DNA of 64,000 nucleotides from Sycobia sp. Sy_11 (taxonomy: Eukaryota > Arthropoda > Insecta > Hymenoptera > Epichrysomallidae). Both the position numbers and the translations under genes were made by a program. The notes beneath the pieces were generated by a model. That model saw nothing but the letters and a program-made list of their open reading frames with translations, was not told the origin of the DNA and searched no databases. Position 1 is the first letter of the stretch; each line of letters starts with the position of its first letter. Positions 23,181-34,442 of this stretch are shown one piece after another. Location: positions 62,001 to 126,000 of the forward strand of contig JACCIC010000286.1 in assembly GCA_018907035.1 (NCBI GenBank), read 5' to 3'.

Positions 23181-23270
23181 TATACAGTCACACGTAAATA
23201 TTCTTCATTTTTAAAGAATAATTTATAGTTTAAGATATTAATAAGATAATATTTCAGGAATACGTATAGG

Positions 23271-23533
23271 ATAATTCTCTATAAAGTAATAGATTTATCA
23301 ATAAATCCAAAGTATTGTATTTATTTATGTAAATAAAATGTTTTCCTAATCACAATTCTCAATTAATTACACATAAATTTTCGATGCTTAAAAAACAAAT
23401 TATAGTTTTCTTATTTGTAAATATTTCTAATTTAAACCAAAGAAAGTATTAAAATCAATTATTACATAGTCTAAGTATATGTAAATATGAATGAGTACCA
23501 ATTCGTGTAAGTTTCGAAATTATTACGTATTAT
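23271..23533 (+). repeat. dispersed repeat, left half, split by hAT insertion
   Basis: Collinear with 39,141-39,440 (shared CTCTATAAAGTAATA, ATGCTTAAAAAACAA and TCGTGTAA blocks). The repeat continues at 27,151-27,300 on the other side of the hAT element. No coding potential is seen. Confidence 0.7.
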
Positions 23534-24075
23534 CAGAGCCGGTATTAGGGGGGGGGCGACCGGGGCGGTCGCCCCGGGCCCCGCGCTCCGGAAAATGTTT
23601 TTCCATACCAAAAAAATTCAACAATTCCACAGATCGAATAGTTTACATTCGAAATTTTCATCGAGTATACTATTGAAAAAAATTTATAATATTAAATAGT
23701 TTTAACTTTTTCTTTCTAATTCCGGCTTTATAGAATTCAAGGTTAAGTTAGGTTATATAATTTCGTTTCTCTTTGATTTTTACAGTGAATCAAAGGTTAA
23801 CATAAGAATTACTGTAGCTGTAACGGTTATAAGATACGTTATCGTCAAAAGAGAAAAATAGAAATTAAAAACTACAGTATTATGAATATTTTGAAGAAAA
23901 AAGATATATGAGCAAACTTAATACAATTTGAATGAGTACAACAGGTATTTTATAAATGTTTGCCGATTATACAATGTATCCAAATTTTAAGATGGAAATA
24001 ATGTCAGCTCAGTATTGAAATTCTGGAGATAAGTTTTTTATCGCACGGTAGGTGGTGCCCCGTTTTCATGTCTCG

Positions 24076-24110
24076 AAACCAAACTAGCTACCTAGTAGCT
24101 AGTTTGGTTT
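24076..24110. repeat. perfect 16-bp hairpin inside the hAT 5' region
   Basis: The arms AAACCAAACTAGCTAC (24,076-24,091) and GTAGCTAGTTTGGTTT (24,095-24,110) are exact reverse complements around a 3-nt CTA loop. After one mismatch the stem continues through TCTC/GAGA. It lies between the left terminus and the transposase coding region. Confidence 0.75.
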
Positions 24111-24169
24111 AGAGACTTACTACGCGATTAGTCAAGTCTCCTGAGAAATTACACGATTATAATCCCTCG

Positions 24170-26436
24170 ATGGAAAGTGAGAATATTGAATTTGTAGCGA
24201 TTTGTCCTATAACTATGTATGATTCTGGTAATTGGGAAAAATTTCAATTTAACAAACATTATTAGATATTTTAATAAAAATTGGTACGATTAGAATATTG
24301 AATGATCAATATTCATTTCCGAAAAACGAAGATAACCGACATTATTCTGATAATTTATATAAACGTGTATTAAGTAACGACGATGTTGATGATAGAAAAT
24401 GGTTGGTATATTCGATTAAATTAGACCGAGTTTTTTATTTTTGTTGTAAAATTTTTGGAATAATTTAATTACGTAATTTATTCGATCAAGGCTTCAATGA
24501 CTGGAAGCATTTAAGTAGAAGATTAAAAGAGCATGAACTCCCTCAGTCACATTTGGAAAATATAAAAGAATGGTTGGGCTCATCTATTTCCTTTCAAGAT
24601 TATAATAGTATAGATAAAAAATTACTCCAACAATTAGATAACGAAAAAGCACGTTGGCGTGATGTTTTATGTCGAATTATATCTGCTGTACAATTTCTTG
24701 CAGAACACAATTGCGCTTTTCGTGGAAGTATTGATAGACTTTACCAGCCTAATAATGGTAAATTTCTTGGGATTATAGGAATGTTGGCTAAAATCTATCG
24801 AGTTATTAAAGAGCATGTTCGTCGCATAACAGAGAGAGAAATTCGCGATCATTACCTAGGCCCTCAAATACAAAATGATTTGATCGAACTGATGCCATTA
24901 GAAGTAAAGAAAAAAATTGTGGATAACATCAATACTGCAAAATATTATTCAGTTATTCTTGACTGCACACCTGATGTTAGCAATCAAGAACAAATGAGTT
25001 TAGTTATACGTTACGTCAGAGAGAACCAAAATCTGGAAATAGAAATAAAAGAGCAATTTATAACTTTTTTTAAAGTAGATGACAGCAGTGGAAAGAATTT
25101 AGCTTCAAAATTAATCAGTACGTTCCTGTTACTTGCAATAGATATAGGAAATTGCAGAGGGCAAAGGTATGACAATGGAGCTAATATGAAAGGAAGAAAT
25201 AATGGCTTCCAAGCACATATTTTAAATATCAATTCTAGAGCTTTTTATCTTTCTTGCGCATGTCATAATCTTAATCTACTTTTAAGAGACATGGCTCCAA
25301 GTAATAATTATGCTGCATTCTATTTGAGAGTAGTTCAAAGATTTTACAGTATAGTTGCTGCATCTACAAAAAGATGGGAAATTTTGAAGAGACATGCCGT
25401 ATTGTTGAGCCTTAAGCCCTTATCAGAAACTAGATGGGAACGCCGAGTTGAAGCAGTTAAGGCAATTCGCTATCAACTAAAAGATATAATATCTGCTTTA
25501 ATAGAAGTTTCAGACACGTGCAATAATGCAAAAAGTAAAAGCGAAGCTGAAAGTTTGATTAATTATGAAATTGATCATTTTGAATCCATTTTGTTAACTG
25601 TAATTTGGTATGAAATATTATTTATCACTAACAATGTCAGTAAATATTTACAATAGAAAAATATGCAATTAGATATTGCAATGAATAATTTAGCACAATT
25701 ATTGACGTTTTTAGAAAATTTTAGAAATTCAGGTTTTCAATCTGCATTAGTCACAGCTAGAGAGCTAGCTGAGGAATTAAATGTTAAAACTGAATTTCAA
25801 TACCGCCGAAAAAGAAAGAAGAAAACGCAGTTTACATATGAGTGTGAAGATGAAATTGTAACTTCTCGAGAAAAACTTTTTGAAACTGAATATTTTTTAG
25901 CTATAGTAGATCAAGGAATAATGTCGTTAAAAACACGTTACAATGGATATCAACATTTTTCAAAACATTTTGGCTTTCTTTGGAAATTGAAAGATCTTCC
26001 AAATATAAATGATGAAGAATTGCTTAAAAAATATCAAGAATTAGACTGTTTATTATTAATCAATAATTCTAAAGATATAGATGGTGAGGAATTATTTATG
26101 GAATTAAAATATTTTAGATATATTATTCCAAAAAAAGCTACAAACGTAGCTGATATTCTAAATTATATACTAAAGAATGAAATGATTGAATCCTTTCCAA
26201 ATATAAGAATTGTTCATAAAATCTTATTAACATTATTTGTTACAGTCGCTTTTGGAGAACTGTCTTTCTCAAAATTAAACCTAATTAAAACGTATTTAAG
26301 AACTAATATGAGCCAAGAATGTTTTAACGGGCTAGCTATTCTATCAATAGAAAAGGAAGAAGCGTCTTCCTTAGATTGTAAAGAATTAATTAATATCTTT
26401 GCAGCCCAGAAATCTAGAAAAATAAATTTTCTTTAA
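24170..26436 (+). pseudogene. hAT transposase of the ZMYM1-like/DUF4371 type, interrupted
   Basis: The main open frame runs from 24,553 to 26,436 with a single in-frame TAG at 25,654-25,656. Upstream, 24,170-24,552 encodes the N-terminal part with two stops: a TTF-type zinc-finger region (WLVYSIKLDRVFYFCCKIFG, GFNDWKHLSRRLKEHE). The DUF4371/RNase H-like core follows, with the first catalytic Asp in VILDCTPD, the second in RYDNGANMKG, and SETRWERR. The C-terminal hAT dimerisation domain includes LLTLFVTVAFGELSFSKLNL. Such proteins cut and paste hAT elements and resemble host ZMYM1 or 52-kDa repressor-like proteins. Few disabling changes suggest a fairly young, now inactive copy. Readthrough of the TAG cannot be excluded but is not needed to explain it. 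Confidence 0.8.
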
Positions 26437-27150
26437 TATAGTTAGGAAAAACTTTTTACTATAACTACAAAATAAATACAATTAACTACAAAAGGCTAAT
26501 TGGAAATGTTCTATTTTATCTCCTTAAACTTTTAAAGATATCTTTCAAAACAGCTTAATTTTACATATAACAAAGACATTAAGATACGTACGTACGTGCA
26601 GCTACACAAACACACAAACATAAGGAGTCTAATATTTGCCATGTCCACGTCGTTGATTCTGGGTAACTATAAGTGCAAACAAGTCTTGTAGTCATATTTA
26701 CGTTTCAAAACAGAAATTTTATTAAAAATTGATACTCAGACAATTTTATTAAACCTTGATCGTCAATCAGATCTACGAAATATTTAATATGGTATTAATT
26801 TGATATAATTCCATAATTTATTCTATACTATTGTAAAGAATAAAAAAGAATATGAAGAAATATAAAAATGCTCGTTTAAAAGAGGTAAATTATTAATTCA
26901 AAAGTAAAAATTAATTTCGACTTATTTAATAATCACTGCACACATGTGATTATTAGATAAAATGTATCTGGTAAATTGATTAATTTGATTGCTTGATATA
27001 ATCAAAAGCTCTAACAAATTAAATAGAATATTGTAGCCAAATTTTTACAAGACACACTAGATTTTTTAATTTTGGAAACTTAATTCCCACGTATAGGGGC
27101 CCCGCGCTATTTTCTTACCCCGGATCCTCCGATGCCTAAGGACGATTCTG

Positions 27151-27300
27151 CTTATTATTATTCAATACAAAAATTCTTATTAAAAGTATGCTTATGCATT
27201 CACTTATTTATAACGTGGGAATACACTACAATAAAAATATAATTAAAAAATGATTTTGACATATCATTACGGGCCGCTCTTTGAAAAGTTTATGCTAATT
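27151..27300 (+). repeat. dispersed repeat, right half
   Basis: Continuation of the repeat interrupted by the hAT element. It matches 39,436-39,590 (CTTATTATTATTCAAT, CACTTATTTATAACGTGGGA, then a GGGCC block). Confidence 0.7.
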
Positions 27301-28698
27301 TAAATAGTTAAAAAATATTTAGAATAGTATCTTTTTCAGAACACTGCATGAAATAAACTATAGTTCCCTATCCATAGAATGAATTAAAATTAAAAACAAA
27401 ACTTTCCAATACAAGTATTTATATTTCTATATATTTTATTTGTTTAAAGATTACTTTTTAAGAAATATGGACTGAACACTAAACCTATATATAGATACAT
27501 ACATACATTTCGAATATTAAAATATTTTCTTTAATGGATAAATACAATTTTAATATATATTATACATTCACTATTGTTCTTTAAATTGATTGACAGCAAT
27601 TTAACAGAAATTCTTCTATAATATAAATGTGTAATATTCCTGTTATATGAAATGTTCGAAAAATTATAATGTAATATATATCTGGAATATTATATTACTG
27701 AAATCTGTTAGTTAAAATCACTTTTAGGTGCTATAGAAAGATTTCATATGACATATTACACGGAGATGCCTCTGAAATATTACTATTATTCCGCAAAAAT
27801 TGAGCTAAATATTTGTACATTTCAATTTAAACAAATCTTAAAGGTTTTTTCCTTAGAAATCCGCTTTTCTCTAAGAATGAATATAAAAAAGTATGATTTT
27901 TTCAAGTTAAAACTTTTCAATAGTGTAATAGCTTTGATTACCTGTAAATTTGTAATTAATTAACTTCACTTTCAACCTCAAAATTCTATTTCATGCTTAA
28001 ATCTTATTTAGCAAATTAAATCATTTACGCCCAAAATGTTTTTACACAAACAATAATTGTAACAAGCTCTATCCATTTTTATCTAAAAGTGTCATTTTGA
28101 ATTTTCCAAAACTTTTAATTAAGTGGCATTTAATATTCATTTTTGGAGGATAAATCTTGATTGTAAAAACTTTGTCCAGTATCATTTATTATTTGAAAAT
28201 ATAAGAGATACTAATGAGCTATCGATTATTATGATTATGTAAACATATCCAATAAATAATGTTCAGATTGCTTAAATGATATTTTTGAAAAATTCAAATT
28301 AATTAAAAAGTTCAAAGATTCCATGAAAAATTCTGAAATTCTTCAACGATATTTTCTCAATTCTAGCATATTATTTTTCTTGCATAATTTATATTATTGT
28401 AATAGATTTTCGAAAAAAATAAGTAAAATTTGTTAAATCATTTCAAATTTAATGTTACAGAAAATATCATGAGTTAAATGCTATCAAGGAAATATTTGAT
28501 ATGTATATATAATATATTTATATTATAAAATTACGTTCCAAATATTTCATATTTCATTTATCTATTATTCTTAAACTACCAAATATTTTATATATATTGT
28601 AATTACAACATAGCAGATACACGATATATTATATCTGATATATCTTAATTCGTTTCCTTCATATGTCTGTATATCATATCATATCATATAATATTATA
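27301..28698. other. AT-rich spacer, no gene seen
   Basis: Low-GC sequence without convincing reading frames, splice signals or element boundaries. A short ATATC/ATCAT tandem patch at about 28,672-28,700 leads into the Helitron 5' end. Confidence 0.5.
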
Positions 28699-29142
28699 TC
28701 ATACTAATTTATAAAGACAAAACGTGTTTTTGTTTGTACGTGATAACCGAAGAAAACTACTGAACCGATTGTTCTGAAATTTGACATGTAGATTCTATAT
28801 TATCTTGGGAAGGACATAGGCTACGTTTTTTCTTGAAAATCATTTACTTTTAACACTAAATTAAGTTAACAGTTTTAGAGGTCAGTTTCCCCAGCGGCCA
28901 CTAGGTGGCATCTTGAATCACGAACGTCAATTCAAAGTAGTCGGCTTAAAATATTAATACCAGGCCAGCTCAAGTGAATGTTCATATCCAACTTTGGGAT
29001 GGATTCGTATCCTAAAGAAGGTGTGAGGTTAGTCGGTATTACCTTTTTTGTTCTTCAGGTTAATCTGACGCTACTCTCACGCCTTATGGACATCTTTTGA
29101 TTTTTGTACATTTTTGAATTTTTCTCACGTGAAAAATGCTTC

Positions 29143-29205
<63 letters not shown>
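28699..29205 (+). mobile_element. Helitron 5' portion
   Basis: Starts at about 28,699 (TCATACTAATTTATAAAGAC) and contains CTACTGAACCGATTGTTCTG, a block typical of Helitron 5' regions and shared with the insertion at 47,831-48,963. Part of it (28,920-29,110) recurs inverted at 31,228-31,440. It runs into a (CT)n tract at 29,147-29,202 and has no matching 3' end nearby in the same orientation before the palindrome. Confidence 0.6.
29147..29202. repeat. (CT)n microsatellite
   Basis: Uninterrupted (CT)n about 55 bp long at the edge of the Helitron 5' piece. A (GA)n tract at 31,167-31,206 lies in the palindrome spacer. Confidence 0.9.
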
Positions 29206-29206
<1 letters not shown>

Positions 29207-29801
29207 CTTCTTATATAAGATGGTTGTATGCCAAATCATACTAAAAATAATTTGTAAAAAAAAAAAATTATAAGAATAATTTGATATTTTTTTGAATATT
29301 CTATTTTTTTCTATGCAAGAAGAAAATTGTATAATTATTTTGAAACATGAATTATATAGAATGATCAAATGAAAGCATCAAATTAACCAAATAATTTTTT
29401 AAATTAAACCCTTTTCAGTCTACAATTTTCAGATTTTTCTCGTAGTTATTGAATTGTCAAACATAAATCAAATTATTTTAATATTATAAGGGGTATTCAC
29501 TATATATGTAGAGTTGTGATCTTATCGATTTTTATTTAAAAAACTTAATTTTAAAAAATCATTGAAATTATTTAAATTCACATATCTATATTAGCATCCC
29601 CCGTCTCGGCTTCGCCCGAGATAATAATTTAACCGATTTCATAAACAATTCAATAATATCTAAGTAAAAAGTACTCTTATATATACAAATCTATATTTCT
29701 ATAAATAATTGACTGTAATTTACCTATCGCCGCTTCTGTATAAAAAGCTGCTTCAATGTAGCATCCATTTAAAAAAATTAATATTTTGCCGACGATTTTA
29801 T

Positions 29802-29865
<64 letters not shown>

Positions 29866-30084
29866 TTGGATGAAGAAAATTGTACTTTCGAGTTCAAGCG
29901 GTAGAACAAGATGTCTCTCGAGACGACGTTTTCAGAGAGTATCATGTTCGGGCTATAGGAAATTTCTCGGGTCGACTGCTATATAGAGTTTTGTGTTGGG
30001 GAGGTAAAATACAATGCCCAGGTATCCCGGGACGACTCTTACTGGGAGTATGCGTGTTCAAATGATAGAGTACGAATTTCTTCA

Positions 30085-30744
30085 TAGAAGTCGTACTGAC
30101 ATACCTGGACATTGTTTCCCACCAACTATACACGAAATTCCCCTTAGAAGTCGTTCCAAAACACCTGGAAATATCATTGTATGATCCGAACATGAAACTC
30201 CCCCTAGAAGTTGTCCCGACATACCTCAACATCATTTCCTATCAACTAAGCACGATAGTCAACGTAGAAATCGTCCTGTCATACCTGGACATCGTGTTCT
30301 ACCGCCCGAACACGAAATTCCTCGTAGAAATCGTTCCAAAACACCTAGAAATCGTATTCTATGATCCGAACATGAAACTTCCCCTAGAAGTTGTCCCGAC
30401 ATAACTAAACATCGTTACCTACCAACTAAACACGATAGTCCCAGTAAAAGTCAGCCCGAGAAAGCTACCATCGCTTTCTAACGACTAAACACAATAGTTC
30501 CCGTAGAAGTCGTTCGGAAAGACCTAGATATCGTATTTTACTGTCCCAACACTAATCTTTCCATAGAAATTGATTTCCTCATACCTGGATCTCGTTTTCC
30601 ATCAATTAAATACAATATTCCCGGTAGAAATCGCTCAGAGACATCTCGACATCCCATTCTATCATCTGAACACACAACTGCGTATAGAAATCATCTTAAG
30701 ACAACGGAATATCGTAATCAACCGCCTGTACACGCCAATACAAT
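30085..30744 (+). repeat. 60-bp Helitron minisatellite, left arm, about 11 units
   Basis: Units of almost exactly 60 bp start at 30,085, 30,145, 30,205 and so on, with TAGAAGTCGTCCCGACATAC near the start of each and CGAACACGAAACTCCCCG near the end. A 180-bp higher order is visible: the unit at 30,145 resembles that at 30,325, and 30,205 resembles 30,385. Because 60 is a multiple of three, the array is open for long stretches as a 20-residue repeat of the type LDIVFYRPNTKLPVEVV. The other strand is also open (SRYVGTTSRGSF). Units at 29,880-30,075 run in the opposite orientation. Confidence 0.8.
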
Positions 30745-31163
30745 ATTACTCAGTAGAAACCGTATTTGAAATATGTATATATAACATGCACAATATAATA
30801 TACATACAATATATATATACTTTTTATATTTTCGTTTTTTCAATTAAATACCGTGAATATTTTCGTAGTGCTGTTAACTGAAATTCAAGCAAAATGTTGG
30901 TATATGCATAGCATATTTTTTAAATAGGTGATGGATATTGCCTTTCAATGCAGAAGTGACGATATATTTTATTTATATATACATAGATTCGAGGTTGCTG
31001 ATAAAGAATCCTATTTCCAAACTAAAAAAAAAAAAAAACATATTCTCTTGTCACAATTCTGAAGTTAATAGAATGTATAAAAATAAAAATATAATTGGTC
31101 GTCACAAACTATATTCAGTATGATTTGGCACACAGAACCATTTCATAAGAGAAGGAGAAAAAA

Positions 31164-31209
<46 letters not shown>

Positions 31210-31889
31210 CCACATAAGAGAAAATAAAATTTACAAAATTCAAAAGATATCCATAAGGTGTGAGAGTAATGTCAGATTAACCTGAAGCACAAAAAAGGTA
31301 ATACCGACTAACGTTACACCTTCTTTAGAATACGAATCCCAAGCTTGGATATCAACATTCGTTTGAGCTGACCTGTTATTAACACTTTAAGCGGACTACT
31401 TTGAATTGATGTTCGTGATTCAAGACGACACTTAGTGACCATAAGACGACACTTGTGACGATAATTATATTTTGGTTTTTATACATTATATTAACTTCAT
31501 AATTGTGACAAGAGACTGTTTTTTTTTAGTTTGAACAAAAGAAATAATTGCAAAATAGGGTTCTTTTACCAACAGTCTCGAATCTATATATATATTATAT
31601 CGTCACTTCTGCATAAAAAGGAAATATCCATCGTCTGCTTAAAAAAGATGCTATTCGCCATGCCATTTTGCTTGAATCTCAGTTGTTATCACTACAAAAA
31701 TATTCACGGTATTTAATTGAAAAAACGAAAATATACGAAATATGTAATATATATTGTATGTATATTGTATTGTACATATTATATATACACATTTTAAATA
31801 CAGTTTCTACTGAGAAATATTGTATTGGCATGTACGGGCGGTTGATTACGATATCAAGTTGCCTCAAGACAATTTATATACGCAGTTGT

Positions 31890-32510
31890 GTGTTTGGATG
31901 ATAGAATGCGATGTCCAGGTGTCTCTGGGCGATTTCTACGGGGAATATTATATTTAGTTGATAGAAAACGACGTCCCAATATTACGAAATTAATTTCCAT
32001 GGGAAGATTCATGTCGAGACGGTACTATTTCCGAACGACTTCCACGGGGAGTATCGTGTTTAGTCGTTAGGAAGCCTTGCTAGCTTTCTCCGAACGACTT
32101 CTACTGGGACTATCGTGTTTAGTTGGTAAGAAACGATGTTTAGATATATCGGGTCAACTTCTATGGGGGGGGGGGGTTCCTGTTCGGATGATAGAATGTG
32201 ATTTCGAGATGATTTGGAACGGCTTCTACGGAGATTGTCTTGTATAGTTAGTAAACGATGTCCAGGTATCTCATTACGACTTCTATGAAGAAATTAGTAT
32301 TCTATCATTCGAACATGCACACTCGCAGTAAGAGTCGTCCCGGGAGAACTAGACATTGTAGTCTAGCTCCCCAATACAAAACTCTTTTTAGCAGTCGTCC
32401 CGAGACATTTTCTATAGTCCGAACATGGTGCTCTCTGTGAACGTCGTTTCGAGACACTTGCACATCTTTTTCTACCGCTCGAACTCGAAAGTACAATTTT
32501 TTCCTTTCAA
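31890..32510 (-). repeat. 60-bp Helitron minisatellite, right arm, about 10 units
   Basis: The same 60-bp unit is mostly inverted relative to the left arm between 31,890 and 32,290, then flips to forward orientation near 32,290-32,510. The flip junction (ttctatgaagaaat... cattcgaacat) is the same as in the left arm and in the Helitron at 48,470. A G10 run lies at 32,166. Confidence 0.7.
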
Positions 32511-32777
32511 GCCGTATTTAATTTATTATTTTTAATTTTATACAATATATATATATATATATATTGTATAAAATCGTCGGAAAAATATGGTCTTTTTGAG
32601 CAAAAAGCTGCTTTAAAGCAGCTTTTTATACAGAAGCGACAATAGGTAAATTACGGCCAATTATTTATAGAATCATAGATTTGTATATATGAATACTTTT
32701 TAATTAGATATTATTGAATTGTTTATGAAATCGGTTAAATTATTATCTCGGGCGAAGCCGAGACAGGGAATGCTAGT

Positions 32778-33599
32778 TAACTTATATTACAATTGAATTA
32801 TTTCATACATAGATTTACAGAAATATTTCGACTGCAGAAATAATTCTGGCGATGTTATACAAATATCGACTATTTGTGCCAGACATGTTTTTGCTGAACT
32901 AAACTTTTTTGTGTAAACCATACATTGGACTGAAATAGTAGAAATATATTTGTACATACGGCTAAAAATAAAAAATTGCATGAAGCCACTATACTAAATA
33001 GCAATCGAATAAAGGTATAATCAATGACAGAATTCCATATGAAATGTTACGAGACATTTAATGTAAAATTTTCCACTTTCACGTTGTCAAGATAAATTGT
33101 ATCGCACATTTTGGCGGTGCGTACAATTTTGTTAATGCTCGTTAGTTTGTGTTGTCACAGTTTTCTTCTTCTATAGATTTCCATAATTGTAATTTTTCCA
33201 CGTACAGTTTCTATATATGGTTTTGATATTTTAACTATCCAATACATGTATATTGAAATCAGGAAATTTTGTATAATGCACTGCGGTTAAAATATTTTCT
33301 TTAAACACTCTGTATGGGCAATTCTTTTACAATTTTTAATGAAGGCCTACTTTAGGATTTTCATGAAAAAATTTTTTTTCGAAAATATCCACACCTGAAT
33401 CTGTAAAAATTAATTAATCGAATCTATGCCGAACATTCTTCATTTATATACTTTGTTGTGTAATGTTTGAAATCGAATTTAAAAAAATGTTTATAGTTAT
33501 AAACTTAAAAATGTAAACAATTAAACTGCTTAATGAATGTAACATGCCCTTACCAAACTAAAATCGGTTGTGGATTACTATGGATTTCTGTCTAAACTT
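32778..33599. other. AT-rich spacer, no gene seen
   Basis: Between the Helitron palindrome and the Penelope-like element. There are no convincing reading frames or element ends. Confidence 0.5.
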
Positions 33600-33900
33600 A
33601 ATATTTTGACACCATGGAATACTAATTAATAAATATTTTTTTATCGGTCTTAAAGTCCAATCAATTCAATCTAAAAATAAAAATAAAAAATAAAAATAAA
33701 AATAAATAAATAAACTTAAAATAAAAATTAAAAATTAAAATTAAATTAAAAATTAAATTAAAATTATAATGACAGTCAGACTGTCCTTGTTTACATTCAC
33801 CCCCGTAGACTAATCTGAAAATAAAATATTAGCTGAAAAATTTCTTTGTTAGTAAAGTGCAGTCTGACTGTCCCCAACACCCTTACCGAATTGAAGACTT

Positions 33901-33940
33901 GTCCAACGTTTCGAGCTCGCTACGACTCCTCATCAGGGAC
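33901..33940 (-). ncRNA. hammerhead-like ribozyme motif, minus copy
   Basis: Read on the minus strand: GTCC, CTGATGAG, a stem with GAG...CTC, GAAAC, GTT, GGAC. GTCC/GGAC can form stem I, and CTGATGA and GAAA match the conserved core. GAAAC-GTT supplies a minimal two-pair stem III and an NUH site. Hammerheads with tiny stem III are known in Penelope-like elements and are proposed to work as dimers. Activity here is untested. Confidence 0.45.
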
Positions 33941-33999
33941 TAAACTAGACCTTATATTCTAATCTATATATACCCATCCCTACCACCAAATTTAGTAAA

Positions 34000-34413
34000 T
34001 TAAATATAAATTCCCTCTCTACTCAAATTGTCCAAAACCAATAAATTTAATAAGGAATGATAAAGACTGTCCAATCTACCAGATTCAAACATTAAATTCA
34101 CATTATTTCGATTCCTGGAAATGTGAATACTTTCAAGACTCTCCCGTTTATACTTATTATTAATACTATGTTCCAAAATATCCATATTCACAAAATCAAA
34201 AGAATATAAAAACTTTAAACAATGCTCTTTCAAATCGGAAGTAATATTTGAGCTACGTAAACTATATTTATGTTCATAAATTCTCTTTTTTAAATATCTA
34301 CCTGTTTGTCCAATATAGTATTTATCACAATCCATGCAATTAATCTTGTAAACAACTCCTGATTTTAAGCATAAATCATCCCTATCTTTGCAATTATTAA
34401 ACAATCTACTCAA
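34000..34413 (-). CDS. GIY-YIG endonuclease domain of a Penelope-like element (partial)
   Basis: A 137-residue open frame. Residues about 20-55 read VVYKINCMDCDKYYIGQTGR and then KKRIYEHK, the GIY-YIG nuclease signature with the Cys pair and the downstream Arg seen in Penelope-like retroelements. This domain nicks the target for reverse transcription. The rest (VNMDILEHSINNKYKRESLE onward) matches the end of these proteins. The frame begins mid-protein with no reverse transcriptase, so it is a 5'-truncated copy. The domain itself shows no stop. Confidence 0.75.
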   Translation of the reverse strand: MSRLFNNCKDRDDLCLKSGVVYKINCMDCDKYYIGQTGRYLKKRIYEHKYSLRSSNITSDLKEHCLKFLYSFDFVNMDILEHSINNKYKRESLESIHISRNRNNVNLMFESGRLDSLYHSLLNLLVLDNLSREGIYI

Positions 34414-34442
34414 ATTATTGCTTATTCTTAAAGAAAATTTGA

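Larger units (their letters stand above)
23534..27150 (+). mobile_element. hAT-superfamily DNA transposon, nearly complete
   Basis: The 3.6-kb element has imperfect terminal inverted repeats: the left end reads CAGAGCCGGTATTAGG and the right end, reversed, reads CAGAATCGTCCTTAGG (11 of 16 match). It is flanked by an 8-bp target duplication, CGTATTAT/CTTATTAT, with one difference. A subterminal hairpin (arms GGGGCGACC/GGTCGCCCC, about 23,554-23,576) and a shared GGGCCCCGCGCT motif near each end are typical hAT subterminal structure. The coding region is at 24,170-26,436. A related repeat at 39,141-39,590 preserves the unoccupied target, confirming the boundaries. Confidence 0.85.
29590..32777. 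repeat. 3.2-kb palindrome of two Helitron 3' halves
   Basis: Both outer ends are Helitron 3' termini facing outwards. On the left, read on the minus strand, the end is hairpin CTCGGGCGAAGCCGAG, GGGGGATG, CTAAT (ends 29,590). On the right it is CTCGGGCGAAGCCGAG then CTAGT (ends 32,777). The inverted arms are about 29,590-31,107 and 31,455-32,777. Each contains a poly-A/T patch, a (TA)n tract (29,806-29,862; shortened near 32,545-32,565) and the 60-bp minisatellite. The spacer (31,108-31,454) has a (GA)n tract and inverted Helitron 5' sequence. Confidence 0.75.

Noticed and set aside
29786..29986. Open frames rich in IYIYIY or RERERE, here and at many other microsatellites
   Set aside because: They are translations of (TA)n and (GA)n repeats and have no independent support as proteins.
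30085..30744. The 60-bp array as a CRISPR-like array
   Set aside because: Units are contiguous variants of one sequence with no distinct spacers, lie inside a Helitron, and the context is eukaryotic.
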